64,000 nucleotides of DNA from NCBI GenBank assembly GCA_016721005.1, contig JADKJM010000019.1:124001-188000 (forward strand), written 5' to 3'. The notes beneath the pieces were generated by a model, which was not told where the DNA came from, ran no database searches, and was given only the letters and a program-made list of their open reading frames with translations. The first letter of the stretch is position 1, and every line of letters begins with the position of its first letter. This document shows, piece by piece, positions 52,257 through 61,400 of this stretch. This stretch comes from Flavobacteriales bacterium. Lineage in GTDB: Bacteria > Bacteroidota > Bacteroidia > Flavobacteriales_F > PHOS-HE28. A program made the position numbers and the translations under genes.

Positions 52257-53567
52257 ATGCGTTACGCTCCCCTATCCGCCGCCACCTACCGCGAGCACCG
52301 CGCCCGTTTCCGCCAGCACTTGGAGAAAGGCGGCCTCGCCCTCTTCCACAGCAACGACATCATGCCCACCAGCGCGGACGGTTCCATGCCATTCAAGCAG
52401 GCGAGCGACATCTTCTACCTCAGCGGCATCGACCAGGAGGAGACGATCCTGCTGCTCTTCCCCGATGCGGTGGATGCGAAGGACCGCGAGATCCTCTTTG
52501 TGCGCGAGACGAACGAGCACATCGCGATCTGGGAGGGCGCGAAGCTTTTGCAGAAGGAAGCGACGGAGCTGAGCGGCATCGCCACCGTGCTGTGGACGAG
52601 CAGCTACGAAGCGACGATCAAGCGACTGGCGCCGCAGTGCGAGCACCTGTACCTGAACAGCAACGAGCACCTGCGCCAGGGCAACGAGGTGGAGACGCGC
52701 GAGGAGCGCAAGAATGCGGAGACGCGCGCGCAGTTCCCGCTGCACAGTGTGAAGCGCAGCGCACCGATCATGCACCGCATTCGCAGCCGCAAGACGAAGG
52801 AGGAAGTGGAGCAGATCCAACGCGCCATCGCGATCACAGGCAAGGCTTTTGAGCGGGTGTGCGGTTTCGTGAAACCGGGCGTGAAGGAGTACGAGATCGA
52901 AGCGGAGATCATTCATGAGTTCATCCGCAACGGCTCGCGCGGGCACGCCTACACGCCGATCATCGCCAGCGGCTACAGCGCCTGCGTGCTGCATTACATC
53001 AGCAACGATCTGGTGTGCAACGACGGCGATGTGATCCTGATGGATTTCGGCTGCGAGTACGGCGGCTACGCGAGCGACCTCACGCGTTGTGTGCCGGTGA
53101 ACGGCCGCTTCACCAAACGCCAACGCGATGTGTACAACGCGGTGCTGCGCGTGAAGAATGAAGCGACGCAATTGCTGCGCCCCGGCACCCTGATGGCCGA
53201 CTACCACAAGGAGGTGGGCAAGATCATGGAGAGCGAGTTGATCGGCCTCGGCCTGATCGACAAGAACGATGTGGCGAAGCAGGACCCGGAGAAGCCGCTC
53301 TACAAGAAGTACTTCATGCACGGCACCAGCCACTTCCTCGGCCTCGATGTACACGACGTGGGCCTTTGGAACGAGATGATCCAGCCGGACATGGTGTTCA
53401 CCGTGGAGCCGGGCATCTACATCCGCGAGGAGAAGCTGGGTATCCGCCTGGAGAACAACATTCTGGTGACGCGCGATGCACCGATCGATCTGTTCGCTGA
53501 CATTCCTGTGGATGCCGATGAGATCGAAGGGATGATGGCGTGCAAGGGGAAGAAGGTGGTGGCTTAA
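52257..53567 (+). CDS. pepP: Xaa-Pro aminopeptidase (aminopeptidase P)
   Basis: This metallopeptidase removes N-terminal residues that precede proline. The 436-residue protein has an N-terminal creatinase-like domain (about 1-165) and a C-terminal pita-bread catalytic domain. The dinuclear metal ligands are visible as two Asp in MDFGCEYGGYASDLT (about 262-275), His in HGTSHFLGLDVHD near 360, Glu in FTVEPGIY near 385, and Glu in IRLENNILVT near 400. No signal peptide is present, so it is cytoplasmic. An exported small protein gene follows after 8 bases. Confidence 0.95.
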   Translation: MRYAPLSAATYREHRARFRQHLEKGGLALFHSNDIMPTSADGSMPFKQASDIFYLSGIDQEETILLLFPDAVDAKDREILFVRETNEHIAIWEGAKLLQKEATELSGIATVLWTSSYEATIKRLAPQCEHLYLNSNEHLRQGNEVETREERKNAETRAQFPLHSVKRSAPIMHRIRSRKTKEEVEQIQRAIAITGKAFERVCGFVKPGVKEYEIEAEIIHEFIRNGSRGHAYTPIIASGYSACVLHYISNDLVCNDGDVILMDFGCEYGGYASDLTRCVPVNGRFTKRQRDVYNAVLRVKNEATQLLRPGTLMADYHKEVGKIMESELIGLGLIDKNDVAKQDPEKPLYKKYFMHGTSHFLGLDVHDVGLWNEMIQPDMVFTVEPGIYIREEKLGIRLENNILVTRDAPIDLFADIPVDADEIEGMMACKGKKVVA

Positions 53568-53575
53568 CAATCTGC

Positions 53576-54007
53576 ATGGCCCGCTTCCGCCTTCTCGGTT
53601 TTCTAGGACTACTCCTATGGTCGAATTGCTCTGCCCAGGAGAATGATGGCTACCTACCCGATAGTCTTGCCGTGGGTTCTGGAAGCATCCAGTTCCTGCT
53701 CAACACGGATTCTCTGTATCAGCGGCTGACAGTATCAAGATCAGACCACAAGTCCATCTTCTTTGATCTTGCCGTGTGCATTAAAGAAGCTGCATGGCGG
53801 GAGGATACGCTCAAGGCAGATGGCACCCTTTCCTGGTCCGGAACGTACGGACCTGCGACAGAGGGCAAGAATGGAGATATGCAGTTTCACTATGCTGAAT
53901 GGTGCTATTCGGGAGAGCAACTGGAGATATGCCTGCATGGAAACGAAGTCAACAAAGCGACGATCAAGTGGCTGGCACCATCACCCAGTCGCATGAGCCG
54001 ACGTTGA
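53576..54007 (+). CDS. Exported protein of unknown function
   Basis: A 143-residue protein with signal peptide ending near CSAQ (LGFLGLLLWSNCSAQ, which could also be a lipobox at Cys18). A beta-rich body has two further Cys pairs (AVCIKEA, WCYSGEQLEICLHG). It lies 8 bases after pepP. No family recognised. Confidence 0.55.
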   Translation: MARFRLLGFLGLLLWSNCSAQENDGYLPDSLAVGSGSIQFLLNTDSLYQRLTVSRSDHKSIFFDLAVCIKEAAWREDTLKADGTLSWSGTYGPATEGKNGDMQFHYAEWCYSGEQLEICLHGNEVNKATIKWLAPSPSRMSRR

Positions 54008-54030
54008 AACCACATCGCTCGACGAGCTCA

Positions 54031-54038
54031 TAACTTCG
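54031..54038 (+). promoter_or_regulatory. Promoter -7 box before mntA-hepT
   Basis: TAACTTCG ends 4 bases before the mntA ATG at 54043. Confidence 0.5.
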
Positions 54039-54042
54039 CTCC

Positions 54043-54372
54043 ATGCTCGCTGACCTGATCAACGGCCATCGCCAACAGTTCATCGACCTGTGCAAGTCGC
54101 ACGGGGTGGAGCAGCTCTATGCCTTCGGTTCTGCGGTTAACGGTCCGTTCACGGCGAGCAGCGATGTGGACCTGTTGGTGGAAGTACGGGTCGGCGATCC
54201 GGTGGAGACAGGCGAGCGGCTATGGTCCTTGTGGGATGGTATGGAGGCCTTCTTCCACCGCAAAGTGGATCTACTCACCCCGGCATCCTTGCAGAACCCG
54301 GTAAAAAAGAAACACATCGAGGCCACCAAGCAGCTGATCTACGATGGAGCGACTGGAAGGCTTCTATGCTGA
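54043..54372 (+). CDS. mntA: MntA-type antitoxin nucleotidyltransferase
   Basis: A 109-residue minimal nucleotidyltransferase with the signature GS-x10-D-x-D (G29, S30, D41, D43) and a further acidic strand with KVDLL near 84. MntA proteins neutralise HepT by transferring AMP to a tyrosine near the HEPN active site. Its last 29 bases overlap the hepT start, the usual arrangement. The gene order (antitoxin first) is common. The promoter box lies only 4 bases from the ATG. Confidence 0.92.
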   Translation: MLADLINGHRQQFIDLCKSHGVEQLYAFGSAVNGPFTASSDVDLLVEVRVGDPVETGERLWSLWDGMEAFFHRKVDLLTPASLQNPVKKKHIEATKQLIYDGATGRLLC

Positions 54373-54682
54373 CATCCTCCGGGCCATCGAGTTGATCGAG
54401 GACTTTCTCGCGCAAGGTCACATCGACAGCTTCGAGGCGTACACGAAGCACGCGATGGTCAGGAGCGCGGTGGAACGTCAACTCGGCATCATCGGCGAGG
54501 CGGTGAACCAGATCCGCAAGCTTGACCCAGCGCATCCGATCCCGGAAGCGGACCGCATCGTGCAGTTCCGGAACCGGCTGATCCATTCCTACGATACGAT
54601 CGATGACACGTTCGTGTGGCCGATCATTCAGAAACACTTGCATGTTCTGAAAGCGACCATTCGCAGGGCACTTGGTCAGTAA
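54344..54682 (+). CDS. hepT: HepT-type HEPN toxin
   Basis: A 112-residue four-helix HEPN ribonuclease (DUF86). The active-site motif R-x4-H-x-Y is intact: R76, H81, Y83, where Y83 is the residue modified by MntA in characterised pairs. Length is typical. It overlaps mntA by 29 bases and is followed by a strong hairpin terminator. Such modules are encoded on chromosomes and plasmids and act in stabilisation or phage defence. Confidence 0.93.
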   Translation: MERLEGFYADILRAIELIEDFLAQGHIDSFEAYTKHAMVRSAVERQLGIIGEAVNQIRKLDPAHPIPEADRIVQFRNRLIHSYDTIDDTFVWPIIQKHLHVLKATIRRALGQ

Positions 54683-54685
54683 CAC

Positions 54686-54719
54686 GAAGCCCCTCGATTG
54701 CTCGAAGGGCTTCTTCTTT
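54686..54719 (+). terminator. Rho-independent terminator after hepT
   Basis: GAAGCCC (54686-54692) pairs with GGGCTTC (54707-54713), the loop carries ctcga words, and ttcttt follows on the plus strand. It also separates hepT from the convergent T9SS cargo gene. Confidence 0.75.
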
Positions 54720-54732
54720 GAATGGGTTTCCG

Positions 54733-56667
54733 TTACTCCTTCACCAAACTGGCCACCTGTTCCAAGAGGCGCACGATGTACAATCCTCTGGGCAAGGTGC
54801 TCACATCGATCCGACCGGCGCTGATGGACTCCCTTGGGAAAGGAACCTGTTGGCCGGATGCGTTGAAGATCATCAGCTCATTGGCGAGTTCGGGTTCAAG
54901 CCCGGAGATGTAAACGACGTCCTGCGTTGGATTCGGGTATAGTGATAGACCCGGCACCCTGTCCATGACCACGGCTTCCACATTGCTGTACGTGAAGGTG
55001 GCGTCGAGATCCACTTGCTTCATGCGGTAGTAGTTGGTGCCGAGGACCGGCGCGCGATCCATGAAGTCATAGGTGGTTGTGGCTTGCGTGGTGCCGGCTC
55101 CATCCACTGTTCCGATGGAGAAGAAGTCGATGCCGTTCGCGCTGCGTTGAAGTTCGAAGTGGTCGTTGTTCGACTCGGATGCCGTGGTCCAATCCAGTTC
55201 GACCATCGACGTGCCGGAAGGTCGTGCGGTGAACGCCAGCAATTCTACCGGGAGTGGTGAGCTGTTCGCGACGGAAGCGATCGTGATATAACGCGTCGAG
55301 TTCGCGGGGATCATCGATGTGGCGATCCCGCCGATCGTCACCACCCCACCTACATAGGTGAACGTGAGTCCGGACGCCGTTCCATACATCGTGGCGTTCG
55401 TGAAGTTGCCGTCATCATCCACCAGCAACCGGAGATCCGATGCGGTGATCGGCGTGGTGTTCAGTTTGAAGCCCATGCTGAAGGTCCCTGTGAAGGCGGT
55501 GTTGGTCACTTTCCACTCCCGGCCGATCCTGCTGAAGATGCCCTGGCCGCCGGGGATCTCCGCCGCCGTGGAAAAGCCGCTGCGCATCCGCCCGCCGTCA
55601 TGCCCCACCACCACCGACTGCAGATCAGTGGAGAACGAGCTTCCATTCCCTACGTTGGTCGTGGCGAGCGCTCCGATGAAGACCCGTGTGCTATCGTCCG
55701 GTTGGCGGGATTGCTTCTGGTTGAATCCCTGGTTGTCATCGCGCATCACACCGATCACGCCGTTGGTGTACGTGCCGGAGTTCGCGTAGATCGTCGTCCC
55801 GGCCGTGTTGAAATAGTCGTGGCTGAACAGCCGCGCACTGTACTTCAACGCCAAGTAGCTTTCGATCCGCTGATGGATGGCCTGGGACACCGTGCCCGTG
55901 TACAGGAACATCTCGGCCAATTCACCGGTGAACGGGTAGTTCATCGCATCCGTGGCAACGAGTCGATTGTCGCCGACCTGTGTGGGGAAATTGCCATGCA
56001 CGATCGGCGTGTGCGTGGTGGTGGCAGGACCAGCGGCGCCATTGCAGAATGCCTGGATCAGGTTCGTTTCACCGCCGCCATAGATCCCGGTGTTGTCCGA
56101 CTTCACGGCAACGATGTTCGTCCGTGCTGCTGGTAACTGCGCGGAAGTGTTCGGCGAAACACGATTGGACGTGGAGGCGACATCACAATCAAAGACCGCT
56201 GCACCACCCCAGTTCATGGAAAGGGACAGACGGGTGAAGCCATTGGATCCACTGGTGATCAACAACCAATCGAAATCGGCGGCATCGTAATCATAATACA
56301 CCGCGTACAGGTTCATCCGGTTGTAGCTGGCGCCGCTCACCAAGATCCCCGGCGCCGCGCGCTGCAAGTAGTCGTTCGTGAACTTGACAGAAGGATTGTA
56401 GTTGAAGTAGGCTGAAGCCGAACCGTCCAACCATGTGGGGCGGTCCGCAGAAGTGGCTTGGCTCAGGTGGAAGGCATTCCCGGTTTGATCATTCCACTGC
56501 CGCACAAGGCTGTTGTTCGCGCAGGAGACCAATGGCCCTGTACCGGAATAGGCATTCGCATCGGCCTTGTACCACGCGCGCAAATTGGTGCTATAGCCGC
56601 CGGGGGTCTGGGCTTTGGCGGATAGGACATAGGCAAGCGAGGCAAAGAGAAAGAACTTCCTGGGCAT
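54733..56667 (-). CDS. Secreted T9SS cargo protein with LamG-like and type A sorting domains
   Basis: A 644-residue exported protein. Signal peptide ending SAKAQ; a concanavalin/LamG-like N-terminal domain (about 22-260; LRAWYKADANAY opens it, FTGELAEMFLYTG closes it). A middle region follows, with a PVELLAF-x-A segment (about 470) that commonly introduces the fibronectin-like domain of Bacteroidota surface proteins. The C-terminal T9SS type A sorting domain opens with LYPNPTQDVVYI and ends LPRGLYIVRLLEQ. I chose the ATG at 56667, which gives a normal signal peptide. Substrate or ligand unknown. Confidence 0.85.
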   Translation of the reverse strand: MPRKFFLFASLAYVLSAKAQTPGGYSTNLRAWYKADANAYSGTGPLVSCANNSLVRQWNDQTGNAFHLSQATSADRPTWLDGSASAYFNYNPSVKFTNDYLQRAAPGILVSGASYNRMNLYAVYYDYDAADFDWLLITSGSNGFTRLSLSMNWGGAAVFDCDVASTSNRVSPNTSAQLPAARTNIVAVKSDNTGIYGGGETNLIQAFCNGAAGPATTTHTPIVHGNFPTQVGDNRLVATDAMNYPFTGELAEMFLYTGTVSQAIHQRIESYLALKYSARLFSHDYFNTAGTTIYANSGTYTNGVIGVMRDDNQGFNQKQSRQPDDSTRVFIGALATTNVGNGSSFSTDLQSVVVGHDGGRMRSGFSTAAEIPGGQGIFSRIGREWKVTNTAFTGTFSMGFKLNTTPITASDLRLLVDDDGNFTNATMYGTASGLTFTYVGGVVTIGGIATSMIPANSTRYITIASVANSSPLPVELLAFTARPSGTSMVELDWTTASESNNDHFELQRSANGIDFFSIGTVDGAGTTQATTTYDFMDRAPVLGTNYYRMKQVDLDATFTYSNVEAVVMDRVPGLSLYPNPTQDVVYISGLEPELANELMIFNASGQQVPFPRESISAGRIDVSTLPRGLYIVRLLEQVASLVKE

Positions 56668-56751
56668 GGTAGAGGTAGTGTGGTTTTGGCCTGAAGGCGG
56701 GCTTGGAACGGTGATCACCCTTGGAATGTTCCGGGATCACGGGACATCATG

Positions 56752-56786
56752 AAAACAAGAAGCCCCTCGATCGCTCGAAAGGCTTC
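56752..56786 (-). terminator. Terminator for the 57258-56806 transcript
   Basis: On the minus strand GAAGCC pairs with GGCTTC around a 16-base loop and is followed by TTGTTTT. Its words nearly repeat the terminator at 54686-54719. Confidence 0.55.
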
Positions 56787-56805
56787 GCAAGGGGATCGCA
56801 GCTCG

Positions 56806-56976
56806 CTACTCCTTCACCGATCTTCTTGTAGTGCGCATCCGTTCGGTGGCCACCGAACAAGTGTAGATGCCGGGTGTCAGGGCGCTGATGTCGATGCGGT
56901 TCAGGCCGGGCGGCACACGGTGTTGTGTTACCATACGGCCGATCGCATCACGTACAGTGGTCGAACCGCCGACGGA
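56806..56976 (-). pseudogene. Remnant of a T9SS type A sorting domain
   Basis: The minus strand encodes about 54 residues with the pattern of a type A sorting domain (VRDAIGRMV, then NRIDISALTPGIYTCSV, ending RSVKE). An in-frame TGA lies directly upstream (56977-56979) and there is no start or signal peptide. It ends in the same VKE-stop as the neighbouring cargo protein. It is the 3' stump of a lost cargo gene. Confidence 0.65.
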
Positions 56977-57000
56977 TCATCGGTCAATAAGCATCGGGGA

Positions 57001-57258
57001 TCAGGACGCCTTGCGAAGCTGGAACGGCTTCACCGTGGAAACCTCACCATCCAATACCATGAGGTAGTACTCCTCGCCATCGAGGTCCGTGATGCGCACG
57101 CGCGTAACCGGTCCACTCACCTCGCCGGTCTTCACGATGTGGCCTTGGGCATCGCAGATGTCGAACAGGGCGTCCTGCGTGCCGGGTTCGTAGTCGAACA
57201 TCAACAGCTTTTCGAGCTGATCGATGCGGACGCGGATCTCACGAGGTTCCTGGGACAT
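57001..57258 (-). CDS. 85-residue protein resembling a free sorting-domain fold
   Basis: After an N-terminal charged helix (REIRVRIDQLEKLLMF), residues 28-80 read like a T9SS type A sorting domain (ICDAQGHIVKTG, then VRITDLDGEEYYLMVLDG). There is no signal peptide, so it should stay in the cytoplasm. It lies 24 bases before the decayed sorting-domain remnant. It may be a derived fragment or a small independent protein; function unknown. Confidence 0.5.
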   Translation of the reverse strand: MSQEPREIRVRIDQLEKLLMFDYEPGTQDALFDICDAQGHIVKTGEVSGPVTRVRITDLDGEEYYLMVLDGEVSTVKPFQLRKAS

Positions 57259-57695
57259 GACTTTGGAGTTGTCCGCTTCAACGCGAACGACTGGTCAGGG
57301 TTCCCGGAAACACCGAGCCCGGCCGACCCTAAGGCCGACCGGGCTCCACCACCAAACCAAAACCCAGTAGTACTTAGCTCCCTTGGTCGTTGAAGATCCA
57401 CGGAGCTGTGGAAGTGATCATTGTGTTCATGGCAACAAGGGGTTGTTCGTGTTCGTGCCACCAAACTACCCCCACGTGAACGGTGATGAAAGGGACGAAC
57501 GAGGAACGGTGGCTCAGGCAAAGCGAACGGTATGCTCCGTCATTCCGACCTGCTCGCGGTCCGTAGGGGATCACCTTCACCATTTCCGTCCACACGGATC
57601 CGGCCCGTGCCGTTCCCCGGTTGAAATCAACCGTTCGTTGTGCGCGGTCCTCCACTCGCCGACCTTCGGTTATCTTTTCGCCAAACCAGAACACC
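57259..57695. other. Intergenic region with hairpin and a possible tiny ORF
   Basis: The 437-bp gap contains a hairpin at 57315-57346 (gagcccgg/ccgggctc, 8 bp). It also holds an 18-codon frame on the minus strand ending near 57378 (MNTMITSTAPWIFNDQGS), directly upstream of that hairpin in the direction of the 85-residue gene. On the plus strand a TATCTTTT box at 57671 may start the response-regulator operon. Confidence 0.35.
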
Positions 57696-58448
57696 ATGTC
57701 GCTGCGCGTATTGATCGTGGACGATGAGGCCGACGCCCGGGAGAACCTCCAATTGATGCTGGAGCAGCATTGTCCGGAAGTGGAAGTCATGGGACAGGCG
57801 GGGAGTGCGGCGGAGGCCCGCAAGCTCATCGATGAGCTTCAACCGAATGCGCTCTTCCTCGATATCAAGATGCCGGGGGAGGACGGGTTCCAATTGCTGG
57901 CGTCCATCGCTGAATTGGACCTGCCCGTGGTCTTCACCACGGCCTATGATGAGTACGCGCTGAAGGCCTTCAAGCAGAATGCGCTGGATTACCTCGAGAA
58001 GCCTATCGACCATGAGGAGTTGAAGCGCGCTGTGGGGAAGTTGATGCGCGCGATCACCCTATTGGGCGGCAGCCAGCCCTCCGCGATCGCAGCGCTGATG
58101 CAGGATCCCGCATCACCGTTGAATTTACGCATGGCCATTCCCAGTCGTGACGGACTTGTGTTGCTCAAGTTCGATGAGATCCTGTACTTGGAGGCATGTG
58201 ACAGCTACACCACCGTCTTCACACGCGATGGCAAGCGGTCGGTGAGCAGCAAACACATCCGCGTCTTCGAGGACAGTTTGGATCCCAAGAGGTTCTACAG
58301 GGTACACAAGACCTTCATCATCAACCTCGCGCATTTGAAGGGGTTCAGCCGGGCCGAAGGCAACATGGCCATACTCGACAACGGCACATTGATCCCTGTA
58401 TCGCGACGGCGTCTGCCCGATTTTCTTGGATTGATCAACACGTTCTAG
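57696..58448 (+). CDS. LytTR family response regulator
   Basis: A 250-residue DNA-binding regulator. The receiver domain (1-120) has the acidic pocket D9/D10, the phospho-acceptor D56 (LFLDIKMPGEDG), and KP near 105. A LytTR DNA-binding domain covers about 145-245 (SRDGLVLLKFDEILYLEA, SSKHIRVFED, FYRVHKTFIINL). It lies 3 bases before a propeller-type histidine kinase gene, the obvious partner; LytTR/His_kinase pairs in Bacteroidota often regulate surface or envelope genes. Confidence 0.95.
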   Translation: MSLRVLIVDDEADARENLQLMLEQHCPEVEVMGQAGSAAEARKLIDELQPNALFLDIKMPGEDGFQLLASIAELDLPVVFTTAYDEYALKAFKQNALDYLEKPIDHEELKRAVGKLMRAITLLGGSQPSAIAALMQDPASPLNLRMAIPSRDGLVLLKFDEILYLEACDSYTTVFTRDGKRSVSSKHIRVFEDSLDPKRFYRVHKTFIINLAHLKGFSRAEGNMAILDNGTLIPVSRRRLPDFLGLINTF

Positions 58449-58451
58449 ATC

Positions 58452-61400
58452 GTGGGCCGCGGCGTGTGTCATGCTTGGGCATTGGTCATCGTGTGCATGT
58501 TGCACGGGATCGCTCACGGGCAGCAACACGCCTTCCGCCAGTTCACCACGAAGGATGGCCTGGCGCAGAGCCAAGTACGCGCCATGGCCCAGGATGGCGA
58601 TGGCTATCTCTGGTTCGGCACATTGGGCGGCGCCAGTCGGTTCGACGGCACGTTCTTCCAGAACCTGGCGCTACAGGAGGGACTTCCCGACGCACAAGTG
58701 AGCGCGATGATCCGCGACCCGAACGGCACGTTGTGGATGGGCGCGGGCAATTTTCTTGTGCGAACCATTGGCTCGCGGTTGATCAGCGAGCGCCTTCCGG
58801 ATGATGGCCGCAATGCACGGATCATGGGCTTGGCAAGCGGCCCGAACGGCGATCTGTACATCGGCACGGACGGAGCGGGGTTGTTCATCCGGGATGTGAG
58901 CGGCGTTCACTTGGTGAAAGGATATCCATCGGATACGGCCACGCACGTACGATCCCTGCTCATGCTCCGCGACGGTTCGTTGTTGGTGGGTTTGCGGAAC
59001 GGACTCTTGCACTGCCGCGATGGGCAATGCGCGCAGGTGATCGTCGGTGACAGTGAGCCCAAGATCATTAGTGCGCTGGCCGAGGCAGCCGATGGTAGCT
59101 GGTGGGTGGGCACCTTGGGTAGTGGTGTGTATCGCATCGGGAAGGATGGCGAGACCAAGGAATACGACGAGGAGAGCGGCTTGTTGCAGAACAATATCCG
59201 GTGCCTGCTGGTGGACGACCAGGACCACTTGTGGGTGGGAACGAAACTCGGATTGAACAAGATCGAGGGCGAACGGATCCGGGTGTTCACGGTACACCAA
59301 GGCATGCCGAACGACAACATCCAGTGCGCCTTCCAGGACAGCGAGGGCAACCTCTGGTTCGGGACGGATGGCGCAGGAGTCGTGCGGTATCTAGGTGATC
59401 GCTTCGTGATCTTCACCGGTAAGGACGGCATGTGCAGTGATCTGGTGATGAGCATCACCACGGATGCGCAGGGCGATCTCTGGCTGGGGACCTATGACAA
59501 CGGCCTGTGTCGTATGGATGGCATGGCCATGATCACCACACTGGATGGTCTGCCGAACAACACCGTCTGGTGCGGTGCACTGAATGCGGATGGCACGCTC
59601 TGGTTCGGCACAAGTGATGGACTGGCGAGGATCCATAATGGCGTGGTGCTCCGCCCCAAAGGAGCCGTTCCATTGGCGGGTTCGCGTGTGCTTTCGCTGC
59701 TGCCGGCAACGGATGGAAGGATGTGGTGTGGAACCCGTGAAGGATTGGCACTGGTAGGCCCCGCTGACTCCGTGCGACTCTATCCGGCAGGACCTACCGG
59801 GCCCGGCCGATCGATCCGCTCCATCAAGCGCGTGCGCGATGAACTGGTACTGGCCAGCGACGATGGATTGTATCTGCTCAAAGGGGATTCGTTCAGGCGG
59901 CTGGGGGTGGAAGATGGACTGTGCGATAACACCGTATTCTGCCTGCTCGTGGACAAGCTTGATCGTACATGGGCGGGCACCGCGAACGGACTCTCCTGCT
60001 ACGATGGCGAACGCTTTCACACGTTCCGTTTCGCCACTGATTTCGGATCGAACTACATCGACCTGTTGCTGACCGATGAAAGCGGAAGGATCTGGGCCGG
60101 CACCAACAATGGGCTCTTCCAATTCCACCCGGACAGCCTTCTTTCCGACCACGGTGATCCGATACACATCACACTCAACGATGGACTGCGAAGCCTGGAG
60201 TTCAACTTGAACGCAGCCTACCGCACGAGCAATGGCGGGCTGTTGTTCGGGAGCTCGGGAGGCATGGTCTATCACGATCCGCGCAACAGCAGCACTGAGC
60301 GCGGGCCCATCGTGCCGCGCATACACATCACGGACGTTCGATCCTTCCTTCAACAAACGGATTGGCCAGGGCAGATGGACAGCTTGGACGCACGCGGTCT
60401 TCCTGCGGGCCTGCATGTTTCGCACCGCAGGCATTACCTCACCTTCGATTACGGTGCCATCAGCTTGGCCCGACCCGAGCAGGTCATGTACCGGTACCGG
60501 TTGGTGGACTATGATCCGGATTGGCTTCCTTCCACTTCAGCGCGCTTTGCGAGCTACAACAACCTCCCTCACGGCGAATACACGTTCCAAGTGATGGCGC
60601 ATGTGGGTGCTGGCCCTTGGAGCAACCCTGCGGAGTTCACCTTTCGCATCGATCCTCCCTTTTGGTCACGCTGGTGGTTCTTCGCGCTCTGTGCTCTTGC
60701 TGTCGGCGGATCCCTCTATGGGGTTCACCGGTACCGGTCCACGCGCCGCGAGCGCCGGGAACACACTCGCCAGCTCATGCTCCGGTCGCGCATGCTGCAA
60801 CTGGAGCAACAAGCATTGAACGCGAACATGAACCGCCATTTCGTGTTCAATGCCCTCAACAGCATCCAATACCACATCAACAAGCAGGACAGCACCACGG
60901 CGAGCCGCTACCTCACCAGCTTCGCCAAGTTGATCCGGAAGAACCTCGATGCGAGCCAGACCGATACCACCACGCTCACCGAGGAGTTGGAGCGGCTGGA
61001 ACTCTACCTCGTACTGGAGCACATGCGATTCAAGGATAAGTTCCGTTACACCATCACTGTGGATCCCTCCGTCGATGCCAACCAGGTCCGATTGCCTGCC
61101 ATGATGCTGCAACCCTACGTGGAGAACAGCATCTGGCACGGCATCCTTCCCATGTCCACCCAAGGCCATGTGGCCATTACCGTGGAACCCGGGAACAGCG
61201 CGGACCGGGTGTTCGTGCGGATCGTGGATGACGGCATCGGCGTGGACCAAAGCATGCGTTCCAAACCGGAACCCGAGGGGGATCACATCTCACGGGGTAT
61301 CGAGATCACCAAGGGCCGGGCCGACGTGTTGCGCAAGCTGGAGGTCACGGACATCCGGATAGATGGGCCTCACCAATGGCACGACCCGGTCACCGGCAGG

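Noticed and set aside
52272..53570. Antisense frame over pepP
   Set aside because: Composition is that of a shadow frame; pepP has all five metal ligands and a promoter box.
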